From Chara braunii (taxonomy: Eukaryota > Streptophyta > Charophyceae > Charales > Characeae), in contig BFEA01000235.1 in NCBI GenBank assembly GCA_003427395.1, positions 2,057,122-2,080,623 on the forward strand: a DNA stretch of 23,502 bases, given 5' to 3'. The notes below the pieces were generated by a model. The model made no database searches, was not told where the DNA came from, and worked only from the letters and a program-made list of their open reading frames with translations. This document shows, piece by piece, positions 1 through 8,900 of the stretch. Each line of letters opens with the position of its first letter. Within the stretch, counting starts at the first letter, position 1. The position numbers and the translations under genes are program-made.

Positions 1-7
1 AACCGCC

Positions 8-201
8 GATGTCTGAGGCCCCAGGGCCGAGGTCCCACGAGCAAAGAGGATCGGATAGAATGCCTGAATCTGGATGGGTTTTATGCAGAGATCCAGAAAA
101 GCAGTTCAATCTCGATTTCCTGCACCTCTCGACAAACAAGTCCAGATTCAGGCGTTCGATCGGATCCTCTTTGCTAGTGGGACCACGCCCCAGATGTCAC
201 T
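8..201. mobile_element. Foldback MITE, copy 1 (Mutator-like)
   Basis: The element at about 17-192 is nearly palindromic. Its left arm (about 31-73) and right arm (about 150-192) are inverted repeats of roughly 43 bp with few mismatches, running from GTCCCAC through CCTGAATCTGGA. The 65-bp centre is not palindromic and matches, in reverse complement, the centre of the copy at 4183-4350, so the two are one family in opposite orientations. Flanks GATGTCTGA (8-16) and GATGTCACT (193-201) share 6 of 9 bases, consistent with an eroded 9-bp target duplication. It has no coding capacity. Confidence 0.8.
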
Positions 202-202
202 T

Positions 203-284
203 CACCAGTGCTACACTTCTTTTTTTTTCTTTTTTCTTTTTTAATAACAGTGCTATACTTTTTTTTTTTTCTTTTTTTTTGAAG
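203..284. repeat. T-rich tract with duplicated AGTGCTA-Tn unit
   Basis: AGTGCTACACTTC followed by interrupted T tracts (from 207) is repeated as AGTGCTATACTT plus T tracts (from 249), giving two diverged units about 42 bp apart. From 285 to 511 I see no gene or clear element. Confidence 0.6.
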
Positions 285-511
285 ATGTCCGAAATGAATG
301 GACGAGACATCGAAAGATCACATTTCCAAATAGTATTCGGCAGAAAAACAAAACAATTCAGCCGCCGAAAAGAGAAAAAATTCCATCGAAAGCCAAAGCA
401 TTAACAAATGAAATGAGAGGTTTATGCCAAATAGCCGGGCCCGCAATATACACCCATGCGTCCCGGATCCGTCTCTGACTCTCATAACGACCTGACATTG
501 TATAACACGAC

Positions 512-626
512 AATATATATATATATATAAACAGTTTGTCACAGCCCCTCGTTTGTTGTCCTCTTCTCTCTCTCTGCCAACGGTTTACCGGGCAGTTCTG
601 TTTGTGACGATATATATATATATATG
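512..626. repeat. Two (TA)n microsatellites
   Basis: Short TA dinucleotide runs lie at about 512-529 and 610-625, with C/T-rich sequence between them. No supported gene. Confidence 0.8.
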
Positions 627-676
627 TTTACACGTACTTTCCGCCATGCAACCCTCCCGTAAGGACAACTCTTCCT

Positions 677-776
677 CTTCCTCTTACGTCAAACAACAAA
701 TTAAGCAAAAACAACGAGGGCAGCTACGCTTCCTCTTACGTCAAGCAACCAATTAAGGAAAAACAACGAGAGCACA
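677..776. repeat. 52-bp tandem duplication
   Basis: CTTCCTCTTACGTCAA begins at 677 and again at 729. Each is followed by matching sequence that includes ATTAAG(C/G)AAAAACAACGAG, so two units of about 52 bp sit head to tail with a handful of substitutions. Confidence 0.85.
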
Positions 777-893
777 GCGAAATTTCAACAGCAACGGTAT
801 TCCGGAAGGGAGAGACCTACAACTCGCAAGAGGGAATCACCGAATGAACAGCCAGAAACTAGTCGTTAGCTAACAGACTTCCTCCCGTCTGAA

Positions 894-1017
894 CTCATAT
901 CCTCTCAATAAAGGAAGATATAAACAGCGCCTTGCACCTCGCCGACGATCTTGATCTCATATCCTTTCGATAAAGGAAGATATAAACCGCGCCTTTCCCC
1001 GCGCCGACGATCTTGGG
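894..1017. repeat. 62-bp tandem duplication carrying GATATAAA
   Basis: Units 894-955 and 956-1017 are about 85-90% identical. Each contains CTCATATCCT, AAAGGAAGATATAAA and GCCGACGATCTTG. The duplicated GATATAAA resembles a TATA box on the plus strand, but no plus-strand gene follows, so promoter function is only a possibility. Confidence 0.8.
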
Positions 1018-1075
1018 GCGCCCTTGTTGCGAACGTAAGACCAACTACTTCCAAGCTTCGTCATATCGCTAGCGA

Positions 1076-1113
1076 TTTTTTTTTTTTTTTTTTTTTGGGG
1101 GGGGGGGGGGGGG
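1076..1113. repeat. T21-G17 homopolymer junction
   Basis: A run of 21 T (1076-1096) abuts a run of 17 G (1097-1113). On the strand that transcribes the H+-PPase this reads C17 then A21, about 105 bp past the stop codon. It may be partly an assembly artefact. If real, the G-run could form quadruplexes, and the A-run could be a retrocopy tail or a slippage product. Confidence 0.75.
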
Positions 1114-1217
1114 AGAGACAAGGAGGAACTTTCGATTGCCTGGCCAATTCCGTGCCCTAGCTAAAAAGGAAACAAACGCTCCTACACGGCAAAATTTCCA
1201 GGGTGATTCACCCCGCT

Positions 1218-3593
1218 CTAACTGTTGCCACCGAAAAGGACGCCACCATGCTCCTTAAAGAATGGTGCGAAGACAAGAGACTCGACTGCCATGAGCTTGA
1301 TGAGGATGTTGAGAGATGGGCCCGACGTGTCCTTGAGGGGATCGCCCACGGTGTCTCCGATGACGGCTGCCATGTGGCANGNGGAGCCCTTCGGCCCGAG
1401 NGCGCGAGCTTGCNCCGTGTTGCCTGCCTCGATGAACTTCTTNGCGTTGTCCCACGCTCCGCCGGTGTTGGAGGCGGAGATGGCCATCTGCACTCCGGAA
1501 ACCAGGGCGCCNGCAAGAACACCTGCTAGNGTGTACACGCCGAACAGGTAACCTGCGATGATGGGTGTGAGCATCACCAANCAGCCNGGCGCGATCATCT
1601 CCCTGAGCGACGCGTCCGTGGAGATCATCACGCANTTCTTGTAGTCCGGCTTCACCGTTCCCTCCATCAGGCCCGCAATGGTGTTGAACTGCCGCCTCAC
1701 CTCCTCCACCATGGCCAGAGCAGCCTTGCCCACACTCTTCATCGTCATCGCCGAGAACCAGTACGGCAGCATGGCCCCTACGAGCAGACCCACGAACTCC
1801 TTCGGCGCGATCACGTTCACCTCCGAGATGCCGGCGCGATTCACATAGGCGCCAAACAGAGCGAGCGACACCAGCGCAGCCGACCCGATCGCGAAGCCCT
1901 TGCCGATAGCAGCAGTCGTGTTCCCAGCCGAATCCAGCGCGTCCGTCTTCTCACGGATAGCTGGGCCCATCTCTGCCATCTCGGCGATCCCACCGGCATT
2001 GTCGCTGATGGGCCCGTAGGCGTCGATAGCGAGGCAGGTGGACAGGGTGCTGAGCATTCCAAGTGCTGCGCACGCAATGCCGTACATGGCCGCCAGGCTG
2101 TAGGAGAGGTAGACGGCTCCGGCGATGGCAAACACAGGGATGATCACAGACTTGTAACCCAGAGCCAGACCGAAGATGATGTTGGTTGCCGCTCCCGTCC
2201 TGCACGCATCCGCCACGTCGCGCACTGGCGAGTACTGATGGCTGGTGAAGTACTCCGTGATGTACCCGATGATCAGTCCCGCCCACAAACCGGCCGCCAC
2301 GCAGAAGAACATGTACCAGTTCTTCACCACCTTGTCCTCGTGCCCGGCAACGATGATGCTGAACTGCGCAGGAAGGCACAGATAAGACACCGCAAAGATC
2401 GTGGGCGTCATCAGCACCGACGAGATGAGAAGCTGCCTCTTCAGACTCGGCTCAATGTCCTTGATGTTTTCAACGACCTGAATGTCGGTGGCCACGAGGG
2501 TCGTCAAGAGGCAGACAACGATGCCCGAAGCCGTGATNAGCAGAGGAAAGCTCATCGCCGTGAAATCCAAGTCCGTGCCCATGGAGGACAACGAGGAGAT
2601 GACCAACGCCGCGCACGTGGATTCGGCAAAAGACCCAAACAAGTCAGAGCCCATGCCTGCAATGTCGCCCACATTGTCACCCACGTTATCAGCAATCACG
2701 GCAGGGTTCCTAGGATCGTCCTCGGGAATGTTGCGCTCCACTTTGCCGACGAGATCAGCCCCGACGTCAGCAGCCTTCGTGTAAATGCCACCTCCCACAC
2801 GGCCAAACAGAGCAACGGACGATCCGCCAAGCCCGTATCCCGCGATCGACTCGTACAGTCCAACCCAGTCGTCGCCGAAGTACTTTTTGAACCCAAGAAT
2901 CGCCAGGAACAGCACCAACAGGCCGTTTGCCGTCAGCAGAAAGCCCATCACNGCGCCNGATCTGAAGGCNGCCGCGAAGGCCGCGCCGATGCCCTTCCTC
3001 GCCTGCAGNGCCGTCCTGGCATTCGCGTAAGTTGCGATCTTCATGCCCAGGAAGCCGGACAGGGTGGAAGTCAGTGCCCCNAGAGCGAANGCCACGGCGC
3101 TGAAGAATGCGACGGCAGTGCCTGGCGCACACATCTTCCCAGTGGGAACCTTGGCATCGCAAGGTTTCCACTCCCTCCCGAAGCCGTCGACGGATCCAAG
3201 GAAGACGAANATGATACCAGTAAACAGTGTCATGAAGATGGTCAAGTACCANTACTCCGTCGTCAAGAACGACACTGCNCCAAGNGAGATNGCCTCCTGA
3301 ATGTCCGCCACCTTCGCAATCACGCTGGCATCCTCTAGCCCACCCTCATCTGCCAAATAATAGTCGTCACCAACTGCGGCCGATCGAACNGGAATCTTCG
3401 AAACCACGTACCATTGAAAAATGGCAAACGCCATCCCGATCAGAGCTGTAGCCGGGATGAACACCTGAACAGCCCAGGGGGATAGCGACGTGGTTCCCAA
3501 CTTACCAAGCACGGTAGGCATGGCAGCCATAGCGACATTCATCGCATCTTCCCCAACGGCGGTATCGACAGTGGCTACGGCAGCATTCGCCAT
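1218..3593 (-). CDS. Vacuolar-type H+-translocating pyrophosphatase, K+-dependent (type I)
   Basis: A 791-residue membrane pump of the M-PPase family (usual plant length about 760-770, 16 transmembrane helices). It hydrolyses pyrophosphate and moves protons into vacuoles or acidic vesicles. Visible motifs: [18 protein letters not shown] at 267-284 (PPi-Mg binding), [20 protein letters not shown] at 291-310, GNTTAA at 557-562 (Ala at 561 is typical of K+-dependent enzymes), GGAWDN plus KK at 711-719 and [15 protein letters not shown] at 746-760. The ATG at 3593 has a strong context (CCCGCCATGG) and precedes a plausible first membrane segment; the stop is TAG at 1218-1220. The frame has no introns, although land-plant homologues usually have several. 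It contains 23 N bases, 21 at third codon positions, most of them synonymous. Around residues 738-741 the usual acidic-P-H-K reads X-C-H-M, beside two N bases, and is probably miscalled. Codon third positions are GC-rich, unlike the flanks. Naming of the family is firm; the intronless state could be native or that of a retrocopy. Confidence 0.97.
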   Translation of the reverse strand: MANAAVATVDTAVGEDAMNVAMAAMPTVLGKLGTTSLSPWAVQVFIPATALIGMAFAIFQWYVVSKIXVRSAAVGDDYYLADEGGLEDASVIAKVADIQEXIXLXAVSFLTTEXWYLTIFMTLFTGIXFVFLGSVDGFGREWKPCDAKVPTGKMCAPGTAVAFFSAVXFAXGALTSTLSGFLGMKIATYANARTXLQARKGIGAAFAXAFRXGXVMGFLLTANGLLVLFLAILGFKKYFGDDWVGLYESIAGYGLGGSSVALFGRVGGGIYTKAADVGADLVGKVERNIPEDDPRNPAVIADNVGDNVGDIAGMGSDLFGSFAESTCAALVISSLSSMGTDLDFTAMSFPLXITASGIVVCLLTTLVATDIQVVENIKDIEPSLKRQLLISSVLMTPTIFAVSYLCLPAQFSIIVAGHEDKVVKNWYMFFCVAAGLWAGLIIGYITEYFTSHQYSPVRDVADACRTGAATNIIFGLALGYKSVIIPVFAIAGAVYLSYSLAAMYGIACAALGMLSTLSTCLAIDAYGPISDNAGGIAEMAEMGPAIREKTDALDSAGNTTAAIGKGFAIGSAALVSLALFGAYVNRAGISEVNVIAPKEFVGLLVGAMLPYWFSAMTMKSVGKAALAMVEEVRRQFNTIAGLMEGTVKPDYKXCVMISTDASLREMIAXGXLVMLTPIIAGYLFGVYXLAGVLXGALVSGVQMAISASNTGGAWDNXKKFIEAGNTXQARXLGPKGSXCHMAAVIGDTVGDPLKDTSGPSLNILIKLMAVESLVFAPFFKEHGGVLFGGNS

Positions 3594-3694
3594 GGCGGGA
3601 GATAATCGCCTCCCGCTGCTTCGTTCTTAGCTTCACCCACTCGGCTTCTACTCTCGGCTTTCCGGAGACCGGCGACGTCGCCAACTGCCCCGAA

Positions 3695-3800
3695 GATCGC
3701 AGCACCTCTTCGTCACAACTCTGGTGGCGCTGTCACAGTGCTGTTGGCGTAGATCGCAGCACCTCTTCGTCACAACTCTGGTGGCGCTGTCACAGTGCTG
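3695..3800. repeat. 57-bp tandem duplication upstream of the H+-PPase
   Basis: A perfect 49-bp repeat occupies 3695-3743 and 3752-3800, separated by 8 bp (TTGGCGTA). It starts about 100 bp upstream of the H+-PPase ATG, in the probable 5' UTR or proximal promoter. The exact identity of the copies suggests a recent event. Farther upstream, TTATATC on the minus strand near 3886-3892 is a weak TATA candidate. Confidence 0.95.
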
Positions 3801-3940
3801 AACTTTCGTATTGTCCCCGGAAGTAAGTAGGCCCACCTACCGTCTGCACCCGAATGCAAATCGATGCATCTGGTCCAGATTCAGATATAATTGCCGGGCG
3901 TTTTATTCGGTGAAAAGGGTAGTCGTCAGATTCCTCCTCC

Positions 3941-4067
3941 CTATGTCTTCGGGTCAGATCCCACTACCCTGGATTATTCATTTTTGACCCTCGATTACGA
4001 AGATCAACGGTCAGAAATGAACAATAGGTAGGGGCTACTGGGATCTGGCCCTTCGTTCCACACATAG
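3941..4067. mobile_element. Foldback element upstream of the H+-PPase
   Basis: The left arm (3948-3989; GGTCAGATCCCACTACC then ATTCATTTTTGACC) and right arm (4009-4055; GGTCAGAAATGAAC then TACTGGGATCTGGCCC) are inverted repeats of about 42-47 bp with scattered mismatches around a 19-bp spacer. CTATG at 3941 and CATAG at 4063 extend the palindrome. No coding capacity; a MITE-like hairpin. Confidence 0.75.
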
Positions 4068-4106
4068 AACTCACTCACGGGCCCAGCCTATCAGCACCAC
4101 TAGCAA

Positions 4107-4151
4107 ACCGGCAGGTGTACCGGCAGGTGTCTTTAAAAAAAAAAAAAAAAA
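4107..4151. repeat. 12-bp duplication followed by A17 tract
   Basis: ACCGGCAGGTGT occurs twice in tandem (4107-4118 and 4119-4130), then CTTT and 17 A (4135-4151). It adjoins the MITE that starts at 4183. Confidence 0.9.
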
Positions 4152-4173
4152 CAAATCGTCACAGTTCTATTCT

Positions 4174-4359
4174 AAGGTCGTAAGGGGCGTGGTCCCACCA
4201 CCAGAGAGGATAGGATCGAATGCCTGAATCTGGACGTGGTTGTCGAGAGGTGCAAGAAATCGGGATTGAACTGCTTTTCTGCATCTCTGCATAAAACACA
4301 TCCAGATTCAGGCATTCGATCCGATCCTCGTTGCTAATGGGACCTGGGCCAAGGTCGTA
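4174..4359. mobile_element. Foldback MITE, copy 2, with 9-bp target duplication
   Basis: A 168-bp palindromic element at 4183-4350, bounded by perfect direct repeats AAGGTCGTA at 4174-4182 and 4351-4359. Nine-base target duplications are characteristic of Mutator-like (MULE) transposons. The arms contain GGTCCCA and CCTGAATCTGGA as in copy 1 at 17-192, and the centre matches copy 1 in reverse orientation. Too short to encode a transposase, so non-autonomous. Confidence 0.9.
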
Positions 4360-4482
4360 GCCCCTCCTGCCAAGATCCAAATTGACGGGGACTCTCAGGA
4401 GGGAAAAAAAAAAAAAAAAAGCCCCATTTGACGAGGACGAGTAGGCAAACCTCGACATCGAACAGCCTTTGCTAAAGGTTAC
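4360..4482. repeat. Spacer with A17 tract
   Basis: The only clear feature is an A17 run at 4404-4420. No gene is supported. Confidence 0.6.
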
Positions 4483-4604
4483 GGGCCTCGCTCCACTACT
4501 CACCAAACGTGCAAAATGAGAATGAATCTTCCGCCAGAACATGGGTCCATACACCGCCGTCATTTTTGTCTTTTGTGCGTTTGGTGAGCACCGGAGAGAG
4601 GCCC
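4483..4604. mobile_element. Palindromic MITE-like element, unit 1
   Basis: The ends are inverted repeats of about 43 bp: GGGCCTCGCTCC and CTCACCAAACG on the left, matched by GGGCCTCTCTCC and CTCACCAAACG in reverse complement on the right. The core carries GCAAAATGAGAATGAA. Followed by TATC/TATG-rich sequence and short AT-rich repeats to 4775. Confidence 0.75.
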
Positions 4605-4775
4605 TATGTATCTATCTATCTATATTTATGTATATGTGCGTACATATGTATAACATTTTTTTATTTTTATTTTCAAAGGCTACCTGTCAAATCTGGACAG
4701 GACGGCCCATATGTATTATATCATGTATTACTCACACATTATGTATTATAACATGTATTACACACACATGTTATT

Positions 4776-4899
4776 GGGCGTCGCTGCACCACTCTCGGAA
4801 AATGTGCAAAACGAGAGTGAATCTTCTGCTAGAATATGGAAAGATACGTGGCCATGATTTTTGTCTTTTGTGCATGTCAAGAGTAGTGCAGCGAGCCCC
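4776..4899. mobile_element. Palindromic MITE-like element, unit 2
   Basis: Same family and orientation as the element at 4483-4604. The left end (TCGCTGCACCACTCT) pairs with the right end (reverse complement TCGCTGCACTACTCT), and the core GCAAAACGAGAGTGAATCTT is shared. ATT flanks both sides, a possible 3-bp target duplication. Confidence 0.75.
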
Positions 4900-4945
4900 A
4901 TTATCCTGGTATTATTATAGCAGTAGGCCTGACAACGCATTTGAG

Positions 4946-5049
4946 CGGCCTCGCCACCGGACTCACCAGATGTTCTAAACTGAGAATGGATCTAGCCCTA
5001 TAAAATGGAAGTATACACTCGCCATATATTAGTGGTGCCGCGAGGCCCG
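4946..5049. repeat. Palindromic MITE-like element, unit 3 (degenerate)
   Basis: A shorter, more diverged member: CGGCCTCGCCACCGG at the left, CGGGCCTCGCGGCACC in reverse complement at the right, and a core with ACTGAGAATGGATCT. Confidence 0.55.
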
Positions 5050-5121
5050 AACTGGCCGGAGACGGTGCTGGTCTGCTGCTGTCCTCGAAGGCTCCACGTT
5101 ATTGGCCAGCTTTGTACAAAT

Positions 5122-5252
5122 GGGCATCTACACACCACTCTCCAAATCTGCAAAATGAGAATGAACTTCCCGCTAGAAAATGGCCAGATGCACCCGCAAC
5201 ATTTTTTTTTTTTTTTTTTTTTTTTCACATTTCTACAGTTGTGTGGGGAGGC
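5122..5252. repeat. Palindromic MITE-like element, unit 4, with T24 tract
   Basis: It carries CACACCACTCTCC and GCAAAATGAGAATGAA as in units 1 and 2, and a right end complementary to CACACCAC-type ends. A run of 24 T (5202-5225) lies between the core and the right arm. From 5253 to 5327 there is a perfect palindrome GGGCTCGAGCCC (5278-5289), then GGGCCTCTCCACACCACTG, another end of this family, abutting the LINE tail. Confidence 0.6.
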
Positions 5253-5327
5253 ACGCAAGTGGCATTCAGGAGGTTGTGGGCTCGAGCCCCAAACCACCTG
5301 CTGCACACTTAGGGCCTCTCCACACCA

Positions 5328-5914
5328 CTGTTTTTGTTTTTGTTTTTCCAGGAAAGAACACATTTATTTGAAAAATGAAGATACGAGGCCGGGGACCTCA
5401 CAATTCAACCCGGAGTTATGCCGGCAGCATCAGCCGGTTTAGCTTGCATATGTCACAAGTTAAGAATTCCCCATAGACCGCTAGTCTATCATTGGCAAGA
5501 ACTCATTTTGGCTCATTATCTAACTCAATACCTTCAAACTGAGGGTAGGCCAGGCCCCGTCTTATGGCACAGTGCTACCTAACCCAATGAGTAAGAGAAG
5601 GGGAAGAAAAGAGGAGGGGAGGAGGGGAGGAACAGGGACGAGAAAAACCAAAACTACCAAATTAAGAATAATTCTCGAAGACAGACCTCTACGCAACTCG
5701 CAAAAGGAAACCTACCTACACCACACCTGAACACTAGTACAATGCACAGAGCCTATACGACTCTCCGAGTCCAAGACGACTCAGCTGCTAAGAAATTCTC
5801 CTCCTTGCCCTTGAAGATTAAGCAACGGTCCTCCCGCGGACCTAACCAAGGCCGAGGAGCCAGGCCTGCCTACGAAGTGCCCGCTAAACTATCAATTAAT
5901 AAGCACCAGGTAGC
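5328..5914 (-). terminator. LINE 3' UTR with AATAAA and A-rich tail
   Basis: Reading the minus strand, AATAAA lies at 5368-5363 and is followed about 16 nt later by repeated CAAAAA units (about 5346-5328). This matches a polyadenylation signal plus the tail copied during target-primed reverse transcription. The UTR includes a purine-rich stretch on the plus strand (about 5587-5650). Confidence 0.7.
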
Positions 5915-8900
5915 CTAACTTTTCGTGTCACAGAGCCAATTGGAGATGACCAGCTTCCCTTCCGTTGTGACTGCTGCCAATTTGTTGCCTCTCGCCCAGG
6001 TAAATAGGAACCAATCCCTTCCTTTCCGTGATTTTCCCCTGTCCGCCTTCCGAACCCAATCCGCCATGATCATGGATCGGATGAGAGCTTTGATCTTTGC
6101 CTTGATCCCCTGATCTGCAGTCCATTCCCCTCTGAAGACAATGCTATTTCGGTCTTGCCAGATGACCCACATCAGTGCAGAGCGAATCGCCTGTTCCATG
6201 TACCCCCATCCCTTCCCCTTGAAGAATAGGGGAGGAAGCTTTCCTGTGAGAATCCAGTCCTGGTTCTAGTCAAGGGCCGAGCCAAGCCGTTCCCAATGGT
6301 TAGTCCACCACTTCCAGATTCGATGTGATGCAGGGCATTCCCAAATCAAGTGTCGGAGTGACTCTTCTCGCCGATTACCACACCGCTTACACTGAGGGCA
6401 AATGTCCATACCTTTTTCCGTGAGCCAGTTGGCTGTAGGGACTGCCGAATGCGAGATTAACCATAGAAGCCCCGACAACTTGAGACTTGGGAGAAGAGTG
6501 AGTTGAGACCAAACCACCTTCATTGCAGAAGGAAGTAGTGGATCCCCCGGTTGTAGGATTCTTGTTGCTCTCTGACTCATCTCTATAATGAAGGGTTCTG
6601 CAGGTCTTTGGACTTTCCTTCCCACTTTAGTGTTGTACTGTAATAGGTTCTTTTTGGTCATTGCAGGAAGACTCCATACGCATTCAGCTGGGTCCAGTCT
6701 CAGATCCTGGATGCCTGTGCCCCCTTGTACCAATACCAAAGATGACCTGTCAGAGCCCTCCGTCCTTGAGAGCACTCTTACGGATGTCAAAACTGGGTTA
6801 CCATCAATGTGAAAATCTGAACAGCGGGTTACCCTCTGTTCTTTCCCACACCCCGCTTCCACTGCCCATCTGGAGGCCTCGGCCGATCCGGACGAGTGCA
6901 CAGATTCTATCCTGAAGACTTCCCTTGGCTCCTCTGAGCTTTTCTCTTTTTTGTACCAGACTCCGGTTTCCAGTTTGGGGCCTGTTAGGAGCTTTTCTTT
7001 CCATGCTTCCGGGATGGAGGCGGTCCTCCACCCTATGTAAGCGTCCCAAAGACTTCTGTATCTCCTCCTCTGTCTTCCAGTCAAGAGTAGGCTCAGACCA
7101 GAGGTCAGCGATAACAGAGATTCCTCTCTCAATCCATTTCTTTCCGAAGTTTCCTCCTTGAGCAGCTGCTGAGAAGACTGAGCCCTGCGGTTGCTTGATC
7201 GCCGGGTTATCAAAGAGTGGTTGACGCAGTATTTCATCTCTTGATTCTGGATTTCGGAGAGACGGGGGCCGTAGCTTTTTCCATGCGATCCACCATGCCA
7301 GTCAAATTGCCGATTTGGGTCTGCACTTCAGCATGGCGGGGTTCTGGAGACAGATCCACACATCTGAGGCACGCTTAAGGTGGAACTCCTCCTGGAGAAT
7401 GTACACCACAATCTCCAGCCAATTCCTTGATTCTGCCTGCGTGGCCACCTTTTGCATCCATTTACCCAGCAAGGCCACGTTTTGCCTTCCAGGGTCTACA
7501 ATACTTAGACCCCCTTCCTCCTTCTGTTGGGTTACCTTGTCCCAAGCTACCTTGGAGATAAATTTGTCCTCTTCCTCGCCCGCAGGTTTCCATAAGTAGT
7601 GAGCTGACAGATTCCTTATCCTTCGCAGGGTTTGCCTAGAGATAAGGATAACCGCTGCAACGTGCCAAATGATTGAAAGGACAGATGCTGAGATCACTGT
7701 TGCTCTTCCCACCAGTGACAGACCAGAGGAGGAACGGCAAGTGCGAATCCTGGACTCAACACCAGCTGCCAAAATGGTGCCTTGGGAGGGCCCACTATTC
7801 GATAGCGGGACCTGTACTCCTAAATAGCGCTCTGACTCACCCACTGGTACAATTTTCATGGACCAGTCATCCTCCAGTTCATACTTCTGTGGGAGGAAGA
7901 AAATGGATTTGTCCCAGTTAATCTGGGCTTCCGAGAGTGTGGCATACCGGTCCAAGATCGATTTGGCAGGGTCCATCGAGTCTGGGGTAGCTTCCATGAT
8001 GAGTAGGAGATCGTCAGCTATCGCCCCTGTAAGTACTTCGGAGCTTCCACTTAACTGCAGACCTCGAATGGCCAGAGTTGCTTGAAGAGTGTTGAGTACC
8101 ACCTCAATCTGTAATACAAAGAGAAGCGGCGCCAGCGGACACCCCTGCCTCAGCGAGCGTGAGAGGCTAAAGACTTGAGATCTTTTGCCATTGACCAGCA
8201 CTGATGCAGTCGAGCTCTGATACATAACTGCAACCCATCCGCGGAAAGGTGTGCCAAAGTTCATGTGTTCCAGCGTCGCCAGCACGAATGACCAGTTCAC
8301 CCGGTCATACGCTTTTTCCAAGTCCAACATCGCCACCACCATCTGCCGCTGTTCCCTGCTGATTACTTCCAATGCACCCATCGCAACCAACATATTCTCT
8401 GCAATTGACCTGCCTTTGACGAAGGCTCCTTGGTCCGCCTTAACTAGATCCGGAAGATGAGGAGCCAATCTTCTTGCTATGGCCTTTGCCAATATCTTAT
8501 AAGCGACATTCAGCAGGGAGATTGGTCTCCAATTGCGGATGTTTCTTTTGTCGCCCTTCTTATATAGGAGGGTGATAACCCCCCTACACATGTCTTCCGT
8601 CAGATGTCCTCCCACCAATACCCGGTTGAAGAGGCTAGTCAGGATGGGCCCCACTTGATCCCATGTAGCAATAAAGAATTCCATTGGGAGTCCATCATCT
8701 CCCGGGGTTTTTCCTTTTGCCATACATAGAGTTGCAGTCTTCAATTCTTCATCCGTCAAGGGACGGTCAAGTGCCTGTCATTGCCGGTCCGTCAGACATT
8801 TGTCTGTGTGTTGCCACAAGTTATCTTCCCTCTGGAGCTGGACTAGAGACTCCTCAGCAGGGCGCCGGGACGTCAGGATGTCGCTGTAGTACATGGTAGC

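Noticed and set aside
2238-3338. 366-codon open frame on the plus strand
   Set aside because: It lies wholly antisense to the H+-PPase; GC-rich third positions of that gene remove stops on the other strand. No recognisable domain.
3648-3836. Upstream ORF with two 19-residue repeats before the H+-PPase
   Set aside because: It has no ATG; the open frame follows from the exact 57-bp duplication.
4483-5252. CRISPR-like array
   Set aside because: Repeats are long, palindromic and diverged, with irregular spacing and eukaryotic context.
5265-5300. Second SINE B box in GGGCTCGAGCCCC
   Set aside because: It fits the B box at 9 of 11, but it is simply a 12-bp palindrome and no A box at proper spacing precedes it.
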